A stretch of DNA of 64,000 bases from Hypericum androsaemum. Taxonomy: Eukaryota; Streptophyta; Magnoliopsida; Malpighiales; Hypericaceae. A model generated the notes under the pieces. That model was not told where the DNA came from and did not search any database. It saw only the letters and a list, made by a program, of their open reading frames with translations. A program made the position numbers and the translations under genes. Shown piece after piece: positions 42,123 through 52,554 of this stretch. Numbering within the stretch: the stretch's first letter is position 1; every line of letters starts with the position of its first letter. Location: positions 11,980,689 through 12,044,688 of the forward strand of contig OZ023180.1 in assembly GCA_963995505.1 (NCBI GenBank), in the 5' to 3' direction.

Positions 42123-43630
42123 TGATGTACGCAAAATTGTGAACAATTAAACGCATAAGCAAATAATATAGTGGTAAGTAAGGTTCTTAGAACTGAGGGT
42201 TGAACACCAAATCAAGGCAAGTAATTGTGTGCGGGAAAATTAAAGTTTTATAATGATTGTGAAAGGTCGCAAGTAAATAAACGAGATAAAAAATGCAAAT
42301 AAAAGACGAGTTGTAAATCAATGGAGATAAACGAGCACGATACCCTTATGGACTAGCCATCTATGTTGAGACTATAGTTTTTATGAAGTTCTAACTAGTA
42401 CCCGGAGTGTTCTAATGCATCTCCCTAACGCTTCCGCTCATTAGGACGACAAAACTAAGCTAGAGTAGTTCATGATTACTAACCAATGCTTCCGCTCATT
42501 AATTAGACCAAGAACTAAACTAAAATCAATTATGAAGTTAACTCCTAGCGGGTTATCTCTTAGTATCAAGATTCTTCATTAATACCTTAAGATATGTCAA
42601 TTTACTCTTCCATTGATTCTAATGCCTTCCAGTCCATTATTATCAAGTTAGATTAAGTATTAAGATCATCAATTGACAACTACTACGAAAGATAATCAAA
42701 CCATAGCTAACATAGACGAGTAATCACATAATTAGGACATCGCACTCACAAGAGAGCTACTCGCTAAGCATGTTAACAAAGCAGAATAGATTAACGAAGA
42801 ACATGATAGCAATTAAGATAAAGGTAGAGATAGAGAAAGCTTAGTCGTGATGATCAAGTCTTGCCAATCCGTTCCTCGTAGCTAACTGAAATCACGGCTT
42901 TATTAAGCTCCAAAGGCTGTGTCAAAGTTGCAGCAAAAACGTCTATGTTTTCTAAACCTAAGAAACTAAGGGCTATATATAGCCAAAAGTCTAACTAGAA
43001 ATTAAGAAAGTCTATAAGAGGTTCAGCTAAATTGGAAGTCTTGCTGGCCAAGTAATAATATAAATAATATAACTTAAGTACTAAAGCCAAAACAGGAGGC
43101 TAAAAGTCTAATATAACTAAAATAAATCGAGTTCCCGTGTAAAGAGGAAGTCCAAAAAATCCATCGTCGAGGACCTGGCGCCCGCCAATGGAGTTGGCGC
43201 TCACCAACACAACTTTCTGTAATGGACTTGGCGCCCGCCAAGTATTTAGCGCTCGCCGGGTCGCTGATCAGCTTCATCGCATCTTTGTATTTTGTAGTTT
43301 TCACCCTCTTCCACTTCGCATTTGACTTCGACTATAAAATACTAAATGTAGATCTCTCTTCAAGCTTTCCAACGGTATTTCATTTGATACAATCGGACAC
43401 TCGAGAAGAAAGTTATGAATCTTGCAATATACTCTCTCAAAATTACCCCTCGAACGACCTTCATTGAGCTCCAATTTCCTACAAAATATGACAATGGGTA
43501 GAAATCCATTTCCGAACATAAATATAGTAAAACGATCATAAGACTTGACATGACATGATGAATATAACTCAAAACATTACTAAACACGCACGAAATATAT
43601 GACAAAATATGAGCGTTTACACACTCATCA
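42123..43630 (-). mobile_element. Solo LTR (Athila-like family), 1508 bp, TSD TGCTT
   Basis: On the minus strand it starts TGATGAGTGTGTAAACGCTCA and ends GCGTACATCA, the same termini as the LTR family at 7305-7411 and 16738-18085. It is flanked by identical TGCTT at 42118-42122 and 43631-43635. No internal element sequence is present, so an LTR-LTR exchange has removed the rest. It sits in the intron between neprosin exons 3 and 4. A GGCGCCCGCCA-rich block at 43165-43260 corresponds to the GGTGATCACCAGT-type block in the other LTR. Confidence 0.93.
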
Positions 43631-43635
43631 TGCTT

Positions 43636-44466
43636 TCATTCTTTTATACAAAATGGCAATAATCTTTCTAGTATTTTTTTTCTAACTTATAAGAAGATGA
43701 TGTAAATATGAATTTAGTTCCACTTATATTGGAGTGAGGAAATTTAAAATGGAATAAATGGTAATATTAATCTCTCAAAAATCACCAATAACATATTGTA
43801 ATACATTTTTTATGCTAACTTTTCTAACTGAATAGTATATTCGAAAATTTTCAAGACGTTTGGAATTAGGATTCCCCAAGTAGTTTCTATTTTTTCTTTA
43901 ATTGAAGAGGTGTTGCAACTTTAATTTTTATTATAGTAATTTAGGCAAATTTATAGATCATGGAATTAGTTATTAGTGAATATTTTATATGGAATAACAT
44001 TTCTAACGACCATCGTTCTATGTTAGATACTTCATACTATCCATATAAACGATCTAAGCAAAACTCGTTAACATATGTTTATAAGATATTTTGTATTAAT
44101 TGAAATAGGAAAAAAAAACTAGAATATCACCAAATATTATAACATAACTTCACTTCAACAACATATACTTTTTAATATTTTAACACCATATTGTATACTT
44201 ATGAAAATTTTCATTATGATCCGAATATAAATGTTTGGTTAGAATTTTACATTTTTATATTTTATGGACCCTACGTAATTCAATAACATTACCATATAAG
44301 CTGTTAAATTAAAAAGAAAAAGAGAAAAGAAAGAGCACGGGGGGCCATAAAATGACGGTGTTCTCCAAGAATAACCATAATTTTTTACTTATCTATGCAA
44401 CAATCTCTATTTGATTATTATATATAATGTTGTTTGTCTTAACGCGTGACTTTAAAATTGAAATAG
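43636..44466. other. Neprosin B intron 3 remainder
   Basis: AT-rich, ends at the AG before exon 4. No feature recognised. Confidence 0.55.
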
Positions 44467-44849
44467 TACGCTGTTTTGAATGATATGAGCAAAATATATC
44501 GTGAAGCAAGTGCAATTATGCAAATAAATCAACCATCAGTGCAACCAAATCAATATAGTGGATCATTTATTTGGCTTCAAGCTGGAAAAGAAGAATACAT
44601 TGAAATTTCTGTTGGATGGATGGTGAGTATCTTTACTAATATTGAGAAAGTCATTTTTATTTAGGATGTTGTTATTCTTATTTCATTTATGTTGAATAGT
44701 TAAGATAAAACCTTACTATTCAATAAGATAATGTTTTTATTTGTATGCAAAATAATCAATCGTGTGCTCAATGTTATTTTCTCAAAAATTTCCTCGCCAG
44801 ATTAATTTATGAACATGCAAGACTTTAATACTAACTGTTTAGTATAATT

Positions 44850-45434
44850 TTTTTAATCTCAAAATTCTTGTGCCACTCATAGTTTTTCAATATAATTCTT
44901 GTGCTGCACAAATTTGGATCCATAGTTTGGGTGTTGAAACATACAAAATTCTATCAATCTTCACACAGATTCCACTTACGCAACCATGATGTCAATATTT
45001 CTGAAGATTTGATATTTTCCTTGGGCAAAATGCTTAAGTCTATCAACCATATTCTTTATCGTGCATCACGGCCAAGAAGCTTCACTCTAAAATATTAAAA
45101 CCACTAGCATAAAAATAAGCAGTACAAGTAATGTTTCTTCACTTCGAGCCATTAGAGTAATCTAGTATTAAGCATACTCTAGGTTCTGTTATTTTCTGCC
45201 GATTTAAAGCATAATATTACCGGCCCTACGACTAGCACCCTCACCCTTGCATTTGTTGACATGTTTATAGTAATTCTCAAGAGTGGTCTTCCGGATCCTA
45301 GATGAACGCGTGCACCTCCAATAAGTTGCCTCAACCATCTTTAACAGGTTCTTCTTCCTTATTCTTGGAGCCACAACGTTTACGTGGCTTAGTGTTAGAG
45401 TTGTTCTTCCTTCTTTCTGGAGGCACCAACTATA
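44850..45434. mobile_element. 585-bp insertion of unknown class, TSD TAGTATAATT
   Basis: Identical 10-bp TAGTATAATT borders at 44840-44849 and 45435-45444 enclose a segment absent from neprosin copy A, where the site is single (TAGTGTTATT-like at about 23132). The inserted DNA has no clear TIRs, no poly(A) and no LTR pair. It contains a G+C-richer stretch (45225-45425) that on the minus strand reads PPERRKNNSNTKPRKRCGS, unidentified. The TSD length suggests a MULE-like event with decayed ends. Confidence 0.65.
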
Positions 45435-45444
45435 TAGTATAATT

Positions 45445-46423
45445 GATTTTTCATACCTATGGTTAAACCTAGTGCCTACTAAGATATTTAGGTTGAGGTA
45501 ATGATTTTTTAATTATAATTAAAATTAGTGAAATCATAAATTTTATTTAAACTATCATATTATTCTTTCGTAACAGTTACAAATTTATTGGATTGAATTA
45601 AGAACCATTGAAGCCCAATAGAATTTTTATCTCTAAATGACAAGAAGAGTTAATTACTATTTTTTTTACAAATAGTTAAACAATACATTTTAATGTTATG
45701 TAGCACATAAGATGTATGTTGATCTATTTTCTTATCCTTTATGTCGAAAGTTAAAATTTTGTATCTTGGAGATAACGAATAGAAAATCTCTTGAAGAGAC
45801 TAATTAAATTAGGTGAAGCTAATTTTTCTTATCAAAATTTAAAAAAATTAATTCTAAAAATGCAAGGTGAGTTATGGTTGTGAATTATAATTATGATTCT
45901 GACAAATATGCTTAGTCAAAAGTAGATATATAACAAATTTTAATAGTGGTCCCACTTGATATTTACAAGAGATTTGTTAAGTAGTTTATAAAAAATACTT
46001 CTTAGACTTCGAAAGTGTTATATAACAATCAAGTTTTTGTACATGAAATAAATACTTTGGTAGAAATATTTTTTTGGAAATCCAACTCTTGACGTGCAAA
46101 AAGTTTTAAGTAGTTGATATAATCGATAACCATAAAACTTTCAAATCTTATCATTTATTTAGTTAGATGCACATATTTTAAAAACTTGAAAATTTGGGTA
46201 AGCTATATTTTATGTATTAGTATATTCTTATTTCAATGCAATAAATCATAACATAATTTTGCATTCTTCTAAAAAAATAATCTACACTAAAATGTAGAAA
46301 AATGCAAATGAGAATTCTCATAAGACATTGAAATAATTATTTTTGTGGGCATGATTTAAGATGATAACCAAGTTAATTATTACACAACATTAAATTGACT
46401 GTATATATACACTATTGTTTTAG
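45445..46423. other. Neprosin B intron 4 remainder
   Basis: Collinear in part with 23150-23512 of copy A (CTAAGATATTTAGGTTGAG and TATTTTATGTATTAGTATATT blocks). It contains about 600 bp (45600-46190) that copy A lacks; no terminal structure was recognised there. Confidence 0.55.
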
Positions 46424-47169
46424 GTGAACCCAGAACTCTGTGGTGACAACAAGGTTCATTTGACGTCATTGTGGAATGTAATAAATTACTCTTTGATCCA
46501 GACTTTTGAGTATATTTTTGAAATTATGTACAAAATAATTGTATATAAATTTTGAAATGTAAGTTACTTTGTTTGCGTAGGATGATCTCTCAAATGGTTG
46601 CTACAACATATTATGTTTAGGATTTGTGCAAACAAATCAAGAGATACATTTATGCGCGATATTTTCTGGTGTATCTAGTCCTCGAAAACAATACGAAGCC
46701 AAATTATCAATAGTCCAGGTACATTATACTAAAAGATAACTTATATAAGAACTGCTATGTGAACATTTTTTTAGGAAAAATTACCCTCACGTCCCTATAC
46801 TTTGGTCACCCTCCCCCTAGGGTCCTTGGATTTTGGAAAATAATTTTTCTGTCCCTAAGTTTTGCTGATAATAGACTCTCGGATCCCTGAAGCCAGAATA
46901 TTCCATATTCTCCGGCGAACTCCTACTTGAAATGACCAAAACGCCCCTCTCACTTAAAAAATAAAAAAATCCTTTCTCCTTCCTACCTTCGACTCCTCCT
47001 TCCTACCTTCAATCAACACCATCTTCGACAAAATCAAAACTAAAAAATAAATCTAATTTTTTTTAATGAGAATCATTTTCTTCTCCTCTCAAACATTTTT
47101 AATGAGAATCATTTTCCCACATTCAACCACTTCATCTACTTCTATTACAGAGATATTTTCTTCTCCTCT

Positions 47170-47173
<4 letters not shown>

Positions 47174-47214
<41 letters not shown>
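47174..47214. repeat. (CT)n microsatellite
   Basis: About 20 CT units inside the Pack-MULE, in the leader position of the captured sequence. Confidence 0.92.
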
Positions 47215-47219
<5 letters not shown>

Positions 47220-47402
47220 TCTCTCAATCTAAAAAATCAGTTCTCACCAAACAACCTTAAACCGACGACGCGGACATGGGCCTCTCCCTCCTTGCCGACA
47301 ACCCGATGTGCTCCTGGACACCGACACGATGTGCTCTTGGATGACAACATTGTGGACAATTTCTGATGCAGGTGGGAGGAGCAAGGGGAGAGTGACGACG
47401 AT

Positions 47403-47728
47403 ATGCTCCTGGACAACGACATTGTGGAAGGGAAAATCCAATGCCAACACCTTCCTCCTCCAGGAACCCTCATCGGTACCCTCGTACAGAGAGGGAAGAG
47501 GAACCCTCATCGACTTAGGGCGGTTGACCACCGGGCCAGGGAAAAGGGGCAGGTGGCATTGGCGGATCTCGCGGTGTCCAAGATCCAGATGGGGATGCTC
47601 CAATAGCTCCTCGACCCAGGCATCCTCGTCTGTGCGGTGGCCGAGCTGGCATTCCGCTGGGTCGCGGTGGACATGGACGACTGGCCGGACTCAAAGGATG
47701 TCGCAGAGGAGCTCAGGCGGATCATTGG
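47403..47728 (+). pseudogene. Captured LRK10L-type receptor kinase C-terminus
   Basis: The frame gives RLRAVDHRAREKGQVALADL and AVSKIQMGMLQ, a TAG stop where Glu/Gln is expected, then in the same frame LLDPGILVCAVAELAFRWVA and VDMDDWPDSKDVAEELRRI. This is the last part of a protein kinase domain: the AVAELAFRC...D.RP.M..V.E.L pattern is typical of LRK10L/WAK-like plant receptor kinases, with Cys to Trp and Arg to Trp changes. Catalytic segments are missing. The longer plus frame at 47308-47751 in another phase is a shadow. Confidence 0.75.
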
Positions 47729-48080
47729 TTTTTTTGATTTTTGTTTATTGATTAGGTTTAAAAGTTTGAGGAAGAGGATGAATTGAGGAAGAAGATGAAG
47801 GGGAAAGAAAGATATTTTTATTTTTTTTAAGTGGGAGGACATTTTAGTCTTTTCAGGTGGGGTATCGCCGGAGAATATGTAATATTCTGGCTCCAGGGAC
47901 CCGAGAGTCTATTATCATCAAAACTTAGGGACGGAAAAATCATTTTCCAAAATCTAGGGACCCTAGGAGGAGGGTGACCAAAGTACAGGGACGTGAGAGT
48001 AATTTGCCCTTTTTATAGTGTGATCGCTATTATGAAACATATATTATAAATTATTTACATCACATGAGATATAATTTTTT

Positions 48081-48380
48081 GGACAAATTACTCTAAGGTC
48101 ACTCTAGTACGGTTATATCTATGATTAGCCCACGATTATCAAAATACATTACAAAGTGTCCCGTGTTTAGTTTTAATATACTCTGGGGTCTTTGTTGCCA
48201 GAATTAGAAATTTTCTCCGGAGAAAAATTACGGCTTTGCTGGAGAAAATCTCCGATTCTTGCATCAGAGACTCCAGAGTATAATAAAATCAAACATGGAG
48301 GACTATATAATATATTTTGATAATCCAGAGGCTAAATCATATATATAACTATAATAGAGGAACCCTAGAGTAATTTGCCC
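48081..48380. mobile_element. 300-bp MULE-derived MITE, TSD TAATTTTTT
   Basis: The ends GGACAAATTACTCTAAGG and GGGCAAATTACTCTAGGG face each other, with inverted similarity over about 135 bp, so nearly the whole element is TIR. Perfect 9-bp duplications TAATTTTTT lie at 48072-48080 and 48381-48389. It is in the same neprosin intron as the Pack-MULE 70 bp upstream; terminal bases resemble that element's ends, so the families may be related. Confidence 0.92.
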
Positions 48381-49096
48381 TAATTTTTTAAATTATTTCT
48401 TTCCCGCGTTGATATTATGGATGTGCTAATAGAAGAAACATAAAGAAATCCTTAGGAATAAGAAGAATGAGTAATTCTCATATTTTATATATAAAGTAAT
48501 TCTCATCATATTTGGCTGCCTATATTTGTTTAAAATCTTGTAGGATATAGTATCGGGCAGTTGGTGGTTGGTGTGTGGTATTCAAAATATTGGCTAGTGG
48601 CCAAAAGAATCATTTATCAAATTGAATGATGGAGTTAATTATCTTTTATTTGGTGGAATAACCCATGCACCTATTGGACAATCTAGTCCGCCTATGGGAA
48701 GAAGAACATTTGCTACTCACCAAAGTAATACTTCCTCAATTTTTTGAACTATTCAAGCCGTTAACGAAAATTATCGTGTCATTGATATCAACTATTCAGA
48801 TACCAAATTATTTAGTGACAACGAAAATTGTTATAGGATAATCCATTGGAAATTTGATCCGTTGAACTGAGCGACAATTTCTTATGGTGGTCCAGGTGGA
48901 GATTGTGGACCATAGATAACATTTTATTTGTTAGGGATATATGGAATAATGGTCTATCTCGTATTAATAAAAGAAATTGTGTCTGACTTTGAAGTGGAAC
49001 GACATCAATGTTTAATAAATTTATTATTTTATTAACATAAGTGAATACGGCCTATTTTATACTATTTTGATAAAGGCAAAACATGAATGCCAGAAA

Positions 49097-49214
49097 ACCA
49101 ACTCATGTATGGTCTGATGGATACGATGTCAGTCCTTAAGTATGAGGTGGGAGGATCGAATCCCATGACCATCTAAGATCCAAAATTGTGAAAACAATTT
49201 AATTCTCACCAAAA
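49097..49214 (+). mobile_element. Short tRNA-derived SINE, 19-bp TSD
   Basis: A 118-bp insertion with a B box GGATCGAATCC at 49153-49163, an A-box-like ATGGTCTGATGG region about 45 bp upstream, and an A-rich end. It is flanked by identical AAAACATGAATGCCAGAAA at 49078-49096 and 49215-49233. The paralogous flank of neprosin copy A (about 26065) has a single AAAACATGAATGCC, the empty site. Small for a plant SINE; it may be a tRNA-like head with little tail. Confidence 0.9.
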
Positions 49215-49468
49215 AAAACATGAATGCCAGAAAGAGAAAATATCACGGCACGTTGTCAAAATATTTTTTATCATGACATGGGATCACCGATTATGGAAAA
49301 ACACAGTACAATGCCAAAACTGTTATTTTACCAAGAATTATAGGCACAAATGGAATGAAGTAGAAATAACAACAAGATTATTTCGATAGAAATTGACTAC
49401 TGCCGTTTGCTGATCCAAATATTAATTTATGTTGGACATCACTCAATTTTTGTCTGTAATGGAGTCTA

Positions 49469-49700
49469 TGTAACAAACGTAACAATTAGGGTTCAAGAAT
49501 TGAAGATAGAGGGAGGGAAAACAGAGATAGAAGAAGGGGAGGAAGAACAGAAATGTTCTGTTTCTTAGGATCAATTATGTCAAAATATCTAAAATGGTTC
49601 CTAGAGTTTTCTCTTATCTCCATTTATACTTCATAAGTCCTATTACAATTCAGTCACCTAAGAACTCTTATTATTGCTATTTATTCCTGTGATCATTACA
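49469..49700 (-). repeat. 3' LTR of element D
   Basis: 232 bp, TG...CA, nearly identical to 55870-56101. Confidence 0.93.
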
Positions 49701-49715
49701 ACTCCCTCCTTCAAT
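49701..49715 (-). promoter_or_regulatory. Polypurine tract of element D
   Basis: GAAGGAGGGAGT on the minus strand directly before the LTR start TGTAATG. Confidence 0.7.
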
Positions 49716-49979
49716 AAAAACCTTGTCTTCATGGTTCAAGGAACATCAAAATCGAAACACTGAACTTAGCTTCTCGTGCAACTCGTGAAACTGTAACTGA
49801 ATTCTTGCTGCCAAAATGGTTTAACTTGTAGAGACGAAATATGTGCTTCAAGTCCCTTATCAAATACATGTAAAATCATCATCCCCATCTTAAAAGCAAC
49901 CGCTTCCACAAGCCTTGTAAATGTAATCAAGAGTAGTACAACAAGGACTCGAGTATTCTCCATCACCATCTTCAATATA

Positions 49980-50804
49980 TCAACATCGGAGAAGCACAGC
50001 ACATGTACAAAATCTGAACCCTTTTTCAGATTTGACTAAATTGTTATCACGGCTACAAGCTCTTGCAACCAACCTCATTCGATTCTCAAAACTTCTCACA
50101 TTCTGTAGACAAGGTTCAGTCACATTTTCCCCTTGTCTCGCACATGCTTTAACACTCTCAGAACACCTTTCATCATCTGCGAATGCACTGCCAACAATGC
50201 TGAACCAAAGAAGCTTGCAAGTCCGCCACCCATCTGCTGGAATTCCAATTCCATTTCCATCCAAATCCTTGCTTCTCGACTCAACAATAGCACCAACACA
50301 TGAATTGACAACAAACACATACTCCTTCCTCTTTGATATCAACTCATTAAGCTTGCTACTCTTTTTCAAGGATATGAATTCACCATCGTACCTTGGGAGA
50401 TCATTACAAATCCCTGGCATCAACAAAACCTTGTCCTCAAGGTCCAAATCATAACATGCCCCTTTCCTATTCGTTAAACCTTGAATCCAAATAAATTCTG
50501 CTTCAGCTCGATACTTCATCAACTGTGAACAAAAACCAGTTCCTATAACTTTGATAGCTCGACATTCTCTTAATTTCTCAAGGTTCCTCTTTGCATCTTT
50601 AGTTGCTCCATAATCTGCAGGAGGTTGCAACCCTATAATAAAATGCAGTACAACATTTGCATCCACTAAAATTGCAGAACCTGCATCTATAAAAATGATA
50701 GCAGGTGATGGTGATGCAGCAATCGATAAATCTGCAGAGGTGACCAAATGGGTTGTTGGCTGCGGCAGCAAAGAAGCACTTGGCAATCCTGCGAAAGGCA
50801 ACAA
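49980..50804 (-). CDS. Unidentified 274-codon ORF of element D
   Basis: Longest open frame of the element in its sense direction. Recognisable only by general features: an alanine/proline-rich start, DANVVLHFIIGLQPPADYGA, LEDKVLLMPGICNDLPRYDG, KKSSKLNELISKRKEYVF and VARACSRDNNLVKSEKGF. No protease, RT or integrase motif is present. It may be a remnant of the element's own non-pol coding region or acquired DNA. It lies between gag (51.4-52 kb) and the 3' LTR. Long plus-strand frames here are shadows. Confidence 0.35.
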   Translation of the reverse strand: MLPFAGLPSASLLPQPTTHLVTSADLSIAASPSPAIIFIDAGSAILVDANVVLHFIIGLQPPADYGATKDAKRNLEKLRECRAIKVIGTGFCSQLMKYRAEAEFIWIQGLTNRKGACYDLDLEDKVLLMPGICNDLPRYDGEFISLKKSSKLNELISKRKEYVFVVNSCVGAIVESRSKDLDGNGIGIPADGWRTCKLLWFSIVGSAFADDERCSESVKACARQGENVTEPCLQNVRSFENRMRLVARACSRDNNLVKSEKGFRFCTCAVLLRC

Positions 50805-50825
50805 TCTGACGATGTCAATAGGTTG

Positions 50826-51429
50826 CTACTGCAGAAATGCAGCAAATGATGCATTGGAAAATGGCGAATCTGTAGAAATGAGTGGCCTGTAGATGGAATT
50901 TTGTAGCAGACTTTGCAGCAGTGAATCAAGTAGTTTAGATTTAACATCAAAACCAAACTCTTTTATTGTTGGTAACTCCACAAAGAATGGCAGGCCTATA
51001 GACTCAGGAGATGAATCTGCAATTGCTTCTAAAAATTGTAGATCTGACTCAAGATCAAGTACTTCCTTGTTTGTCCAAGAAATACCCTTAATTGCATCTG
51101 TTTTTGTATTCAGGAGAGAAATCTGTAACTGGCAGTCCATGAAGTCTTCTTGTTCTCCAAATTTAAGATGTCCAAATCCACCAAAATCTAAAACTGAAAC
51201 TTCCTTGCAAGAGACTTGACGAGATGAAGTCTATATCTGCCTCGTTTGGTTGAACAGTGTCATCATCATCATCCATTTTGTTCAAGATGTCTTCAACCTT
51301 GATCCTCATACACTCTGGCATAATACACTCTTTAACTCTAATGTTCATGACATCATTATGGATTTGACCATCAAGAGAGTCAACAAACAAGGGTCCAGAA
51401 TCATCAAATCCATATTGAAGTGACCCCAT
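50826..51429 (-). pseudogene. Element D internal coding region, broken
   Basis: Two frames in the sense direction (51163-51429 with KVEDILNKMDDDDDTVQPNE, and 50826-51140 with LDLESDLQFLEAIADSSPES) are separated by a frameshift. They are acidic, with no domain recognised, and continuous in direction with gag upstream. Confidence 0.35.
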
Positions 51430-52000
51430 TTGTCGAGTTGCTCATGAACTCTCCACAACACATTCGTCGACTTGCTCATGAACTCCATCGCAACTGACGA
51501 ATCCTACTTGCTCCTCATTCTCAAAGCGTATTTACAATGCCTCGACAAACTCATCCTAGTCAACATTGTCGAAGCTCAATCTCCACGACAAGAACCACTC
51601 TCTCGCCTTACTCGTCAACAAGTCAACTACTAAACTATATTTATAGACCTCCAAAGATGGATTAATCTCAAAGAATTTCTCATAAAGCTGAACCTAATCA
51701 TACGGGTTAACACCCGAAAAAAAAGAAAGACTAGAAAAACCTATTCGAGATAAGGCAGCATTTACCTTATTCTTATGAACTTCTGAGGCCCACTCGTCTA
51801 ATAACTCATCCAGGTACCGGCTCCAACGAGGCTCAACACCATACATTCGAACCACGATCCAAGAACTGACTCCGGCGAGGCTCCATTCCATAGTTCTGAC
51901 CCAAGAACACTTGGGTCCTCTCCTGCTAGTAAGAAACATGCTCTGGCCCCGGCGACTCCTTCGACAACAAATTCTGGCGAGGCCCATAAAACTGAAATTG
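51430..52000 (-). pseudogene. Gag remnant of element D
   Basis: On the minus strand around 51690-51520 reads YEKFFEINPSLEVYKYSLVV, then LTSKAREWFLSWRLSFDNV, a stop where Trp is usual, DEFVEAL and IRFENEEQVGF. The KAREWF...W...F..AL..RF spacing is that of plant gypsy gag capsids. Upstream (51990-51700) is a proline/serine-rich head with several stops. Confidence 0.6.
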
Positions 52001-52005
52001 GTAAG

Positions 52006-52554
52006 TGATAGAGGATGAATTTCTTAGAGTCCAACACTCGAAGAAAACTCGATAAAATCAAGTCTGTTCGGATAAATCCAAAGAGATACTTGAAGTTTTG
52101 ATAGAAAGATGAGCAAAAGAAGAGAATCCCCAATTTTCTTAGAGCAACTCTAAGAAACCAAATTCCATTAGACAAATCAATAATCCCCTAGGTTTCTTCC
52201 TTTCATTACATATATAGTAGTATTTCCTAAGCCCAACAAAAGCTACGGCATAAAACAAAGCTATATTCGAATTAATAATAATAAGATAATGGTCCACAAC
52301 AACAAAAGCCCAGCAACAATGATCTTCTATTTCTCTTGTTGCCCGCTCGTGAACTCGTCATCCGATATTCCTACGCCCGGTCGTCCACGTCATTTCTTGT
52401 CACCCACTTGGCCTCGCTGCACATTTGTCACCTGCGCTTCCGCCTTTGTCGGTCTTCGTGTCACTTGTAACTTCCACTGCTCACACCTTCAGTTCCTTGT
52501 CACTCGCGTCTTCAACTGCTACTCCCAAGGCGATGACCAAATTCTCCATGTAAC
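52006..52554 (-). repeat. 3' LTR of element C
   Basis: On the minus strand it starts TGTTACATGGAGAATT. Compared with the 5' LTR it has ten extra terminal bases (TGATAGAGGA on the plus strand) before the GTAAG duplication. Confidence 0.85.

Larger units (their letters stand above)
46774..48009. mobile_element. Pack-MULE with a receptor-kinase fragment
   Basis: Ends read inward as GGAAAAATTACCCTCACGTCC and GGGCAAATTACTCTCACGTCC-like, with inverted similarity over about 200 bp up to AGACTCTCGGRTCCCTG. Copy A has the uninterrupted site (ATATTTTTTATTGTGATCGC at about 23855), so insertion is certain; the flanks ATTTTTTTA and CTTTTTATA give an imperfect 9-bp duplication. The interior holds a CT microsatellite (47174-47214) and a GC-rich gene fragment. 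It interrupts the intron between neprosin exons 6 and 7. Confidence 0.9.
37843..48915 (+). pseudogene. Neprosin-family gene, copy B, seven exons split by insertions
   Basis: Exon 1 from ATG 37843 has a signal-peptide-like MGAYVTLLILCISSTYYGAE and runs into a transposon end at about 37980. Exon 2 (41728-41805): VDVQKQPAFEHSKLKNHRIQ. Exon 3 (41881-42054): ENSCPNGSVPI, stop, RRKGRV. Exon 4 (44467-44622): YREASAIMQINQP, ISVGWM. Exon 5 (46424-46477): VNPELCGDNKVHL. Exon 6 (46581-46718): GCYNILCLGFVQTNQEIHL. Exon 7 (48544-48915): SGSWWLVCGIQNIG, stop, WPKESFIKLNDGVNYL, to GGPGGDCGP and TAG. Splice sites are kept. At least four in-frame stops (TAA in exon 3; TAG and two TGA in exon 7). This is the neprosin activation-peptide plus peptidase layout; exon 1 assignment is the least certain. 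Confidence 0.87.

Noticed and set aside
43074..43605. Cluster of small ORFs around 43.1-43.6 kb
   Set aside because: They lie wholly inside the solo LTR.
47308..47751. 147-codon plus-strand ORF in the Pack-MULE
   Set aside because: A neighbouring frame of the same DNA gives the kinase-like sequence; this frame is a Ser/Trp/Arg-rich shadow.
50032..50454. 140-codon plus-strand ORF
   Set aside because: Antisense of the longer minus frame in element D and without recognisable motifs.
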